A DNA stretch of 7,829 nt from Bacillota bacterium (GTDB lineage Bacteria > Armatimonadota > Hebobacteria > Hebobacterales > Hebobacteraceae): positions 1-7,829 of the forward strand of contig DAOVEW010000029.1 in assembly GCA_030668755.1 (NCBI GenBank), given 5' to 3'. The notes under the pieces are model-generated. The model was not told the DNA's origin. It saw nothing but the letters and a program-made list of their open reading frames with translations, and did not search any database. Each line of letters opens with the position of its first letter. Position 1 is the first letter of the stretch. Both the position numbers and the translations under genes were made by a program. Shown here in pieces: positions 6,241 to 7,829 of the stretch.

Positions 6241-6732
6241 GTGGACCTGAAGAGGGTGGAGGAGATCATCGAGCTCATGCGAGAGTCAGGCGTGACCCAG
6301 CTCTCGCTCGAACTGCCAGACTTCAAGGTGAGCATCACCCGCGGCCCTGAAGGAACCCAGGTGGAAACCCACGACGCGGTCCAGCAGACGGAGCAAGGGG
6401 AGACGGCGGAGCCGGAGCCCGCGCCGCCGGAGGAGAAGCAGCGCCTGAGCGTGCCTGTGGTGTCTCCCGTTGTGGGGGTCTTTCACAACGGGGGCATGCT
6501 GGATCCGCGCGAGATCGTGCGGGAGGGCGACCGCGTCCGCGAAGGCCAGCTTGTGGCCGCGATAGAGGCAATGAAAGTCCCAAACGAACTGCGGGCGCCG
6601 GCAAGCGGTGTTGTCTCCCGCCTGCTCGTCCAAGACGGGGCCGCGGTAGAATACGGGCAAACTCTGCTGCTAATCGAGCCCGACCAGGGTGGTGAGGAAA
6701 GTGACGGCGAAACACCAATTGGCCTCGTGTAG
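6241..6732 (+). CDS. accB: Biotin carboxyl carrier protein of acetyl-CoA carboxylase
   Basis: A 163-residue protein that carries the biotin swinging arm between biotin carboxylase and carboxyltransferase, the first committed step of fatty-acid synthesis. The N-terminal helix/strand region (1-35, IIELMRESGVTQLSLE) is typical of AccB. A proline/glutamate-rich linker covers about 36-68. The biotinyl domain (about 70-150) has E-A-M-K at 109-112, with K112 the biotin site. The flank is V-P-N-E-L rather than the commoner L-M-N-E-I. The segment at 81-91 (F-H-N-G-G-M-L-D-P-R-E) corresponds to the protruding-thumb region of bacterial BCCPs. The GTG start has GAGGAAGGGG 8 nt upstream. The 3' end overlaps the pilin-like gene by about 30 nt. 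Confidence 0.95.
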   Translation: MDLKRVEEIIELMRESGVTQLSLELPDFKVSITRGPEGTQVETHDAVQQTEQGETAEPEPAPPEEKQRLSVPVVSPVVGVFHNGGMLDPREIVREGDRVREGQLVAAIEAMKVPNELRAPASGVVSRLLVQDGAAVEYGQTLLLIEPDQGGEESDGETPIGLV

Positions 6733-7093
6733 CTCCGAGCGCGGTTACCTGACGCTCATCGGCCTGCTCGCGGCAATCGTCATCATCGGCATCTTGTTTG
6801 CCCTCTACGCGGGCGGCCTGACCGGCGGTGGTTCCCCCGAGCAGGGAGGCCCTGCCGCGACTACGCCTGGCGGGGCAAAGCGGAGTGCCCAAGGCGTGCT
6901 CTGCCGCAACAACCTGTCGCAGCTTCGCACGGCCATCTCCATCCATACGGGGTCCGCGGGCAGCTTTCCCACCTCACTCGAAGAGCTGAATGCGGGCGTC
7001 TCGCTTCGCTGTCCCGTCGGCGACGAGCCGTATCAGTACGACTCCACCACCGGACAGGTCCACTGCGTGCATCCCGGCCATGAGGGATACTGA
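6701..7093 (+). CDS. Pilin/pseudopilin-like protein between accB and accC
   Basis: About 130 residues. A short basic leader ends in S-S-E-R-G (11-15), followed by Y-L-T-L-I-G-L-L and a long hydrophobic helix to about residue 37. This is the class III (prepilin peptidase) signal pattern, G-F-T-L-I-E-L-L, with one extra residue and glycine where the conserved glutamate (E5) should be. After a Gly/Pro-rich linker (38-64) comes a small soluble domain with C68-[13 protein letters not shown] (88-96), C104-P and a C122 near the end. That NL...YP-x-SL-x-x-L...CP layout recalls GspG-like pseudopilins. It may be exported, but without E5 it may not assemble into filaments. The start is uncertain: GTG 6689, 6692 or 6701; GGTGAGG just before 6701 favours the last, though spacing is tight. 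It overlaps accB in another frame. Confidence 0.72.
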   Translation: MTAKHQLASCSSERGYLTLIGLLAAIVIIGILFALYAGGLTGGGSPEQGGPAATTPGGAKRSAQGVLCRNNLSQLRTAISIHTGSAGSFPTSLEELNAGVSLRCPVGDEPYQYDSTTGQVHCVHPGHEGY

Positions 7094-7122
7094 CCCCGCG
7101 AGCGGGCTGCTGTCCTCGGGCG

Positions 7123-7143
7123 CGGCTCACGGAGTATGAGCCG
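7123..7143. repeat. Inverted repeat upstream of accC
   Basis: CGGCTCA (7123-7129) and TGAGCCG (7137-7143) are perfect 7-bp arms around a 7-nt loop. The dyad sits 14 nt before the accC ribosome binding site (GGAGG, 7158-7162) in the 74-nt gap after the pilin-like gene. It has no following T-run, so it is not a standard terminator. It could be an RNA hairpin or a protein-binding site controlling accC. Confidence 0.45.
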
Positions 7144-7167
7144 GACGCCATTCGTGCGGAGGTCTTT

Positions 7168-7829
7168 GTGTTCAAGAAGATCCTGATTGCCAACCGGGGA
7201 GAGATCGCCGTCCGCATCATCCGCACCTGTCGGGAGCTGCACATCCCCACCGTCGCCGTCTACTCCCAGGCCGACAGGGACTCCCTGCATACCACACTCG
7301 CAGACGAGGCGATCTGCATCGGTCCGCCGCCGAACAAGGACAGCTACCTGAACATCCCCAACATCATGCAGGCCGCTCTCAACACGGAGGCGGACGCCAT
7401 CCACCCGGGGTACGGCAATCTCTCTGAGGTGGCGGCCTTCGCGGAGAACTGCGAGGCCTGCAACATCAAGTTCATCGGACCCAAGGCGGACACGATCCGC
7501 AAGATGCAGGACAAAGCGGCCGCCCGCCGCATCATGCGCTCGGCCGGCATCCCGGTCATCCCCGGGACGGACGAGGTGATCCAGAGCGAGCAGGAAGCCG
7601 CACGCACGGCATCGCGGCTCGGCTATCCGGTGCTGATAAAGGCGGCGATGGGCGGTGGAGGGCGTGGCATCCGTACTTGCCACAACGAAGACGACCTTGC
7701 CCGAAACCTCCGCGTGGCTCAGTCTGAGGCGCAGGCCGCCTTCGGCCGCGGCGACGTTTACCTGGAGAAGCACCTGGAGGAACCCCGCCACGTGGAATTC
7801 CAGATTCTCGCGGATGAGCACGGCAACAT
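7168..7829 (+). CDS. accC: Biotin carboxylase subunit of acetyl-CoA carboxylase (3' end beyond window)
   Basis: The first 220 codons of a protein normally about 450 residues long; the reading frame runs off the window end intact. AccC uses ATP and bicarbonate to carboxylate biotin on AccB. The N-terminal preATP-grasp domain opens with the family signature [18 protein letters not shown] lies near residue 80. The ATP-grasp glycine-rich loop M-G-G-G-G-R-G-I-R begins near residue 163, and E-x-P-R-H-V-E-F-Q closes the visible part. After HPGYG the protein reads N-L-S-E-V where most relatives have F-L-S/A-E-N. The GTG start has GGAGG 5 nt upstream. It is preceded by the pilin-like gene rather than accB, and by a 7-bp dyad. 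Confidence 0.95.
   Translation, partial: MFKKILIANRGEIAVRIIRTCRELHIPTVAVYSQADRDSLHTTLADEAICIGPPPNKDSYLNIPNIMQAALNTEADAIHPGYGNLSEVAAFAENCEACNIKFIGPKADTIRKMQDKAAARRIMRSAGIPVIPGTDEVIQSEQEAARTASRLGYPVLIKAAMGGGGRGIRTCHNEDDLARNLRVAQSEAQAAFGRGDVYLEKHLEEPRHVEFQILADEHGN

Noticed and set aside
7095..7106. Short CCCGC/GCGGG palindrome after the pilin-like gene
   Set aside because: The stem is 4-5 bp with almost no loop and no T-run; such palindromes are expected by chance at this GC content.
7033..7821. Long minus-strand open frame opposite accC
   Set aside because: It shows no motifs and lies opposite a clear biotin carboxylase, so it is a shadow frame.

Overview
The window comes from a GC-rich bacterium with tightly packed genes, strong GGAGG-type ribosome binding sites and frequent GTG (and one TTG) starts. 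The order efp - accB - accC is a common bacterial chromosomal arrangement, so this looks like core chromosome with a short accessory left edge. The lineage cannot be fixed from the sequence. An uncultured group such as Armatimonadota is only a guess, from the combination of pilin-like proteins, Gfo/Idh/MocA enzymes and GNAT proteins.

Left edge (1-1651): a short relic of an RHS-repeat core lies at 1-138. A small membrane-anchored zinc-ribbon protein follows (249-605, TTG start chosen from its ribosome binding site). It converges with a minus-strand tandem-GNAT acetyltransferase (602-1651); the two genes share one CTAG that supplies both stop codons.

Central operon (1645-5580, plus): a near-consensus promoter (TTGACA-N18-TACCAT) precedes four genes with 0-nt, 4-nt-overlap and 5-nt junctions. 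They encode a secreted M48 zinc metalloprotease with an unassigned C-terminal domain, a Gfo/Idh/MocA NAD(P)-dependent oxidoreductase, and two consecutive proteins that each join a GNAT-like half to an SCP2-like half. The first of the pair keeps the acetyl-CoA loop; the second has lost it. The layout recalls the GNAT-GNAT-SCP2 plan of Eis-type acetyltransferases spread over two polypeptides. With the minus-strand gene, three GNAT-fold proteins lie within 5 kb.

Right block (5589-7829, plus): another near-consensus promoter (TTGACT-N17-TACAAT) drives efp (elongation factor P), accB (biotin carboxyl carrier protein), an unusual pilin-like gene overlapping the end of accB, and accC (biotin carboxylase, cut off by the window edge). 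accB and accC work together in the first half-reaction of acetyl-CoA carboxylase. The pilin-like insert between them and a dyad just upstream of accC are the least ordinary features here.

I found no tRNA, rRNA, CRISPR array, insertion sequence or convincing intrinsic terminator. No gap exceeds 300 bases: the largest unassigned stretch is 139-248 (nothing recognised), followed by 7094-7167 (the dyad) and 1652-1721 (promoter region). I do not see a clearly new defence or biosynthetic system. The best leads are the split GNAT/SCP2 pair in the M48-oxidoreductase operon and the pilin-like gene embedded between accB and accC.
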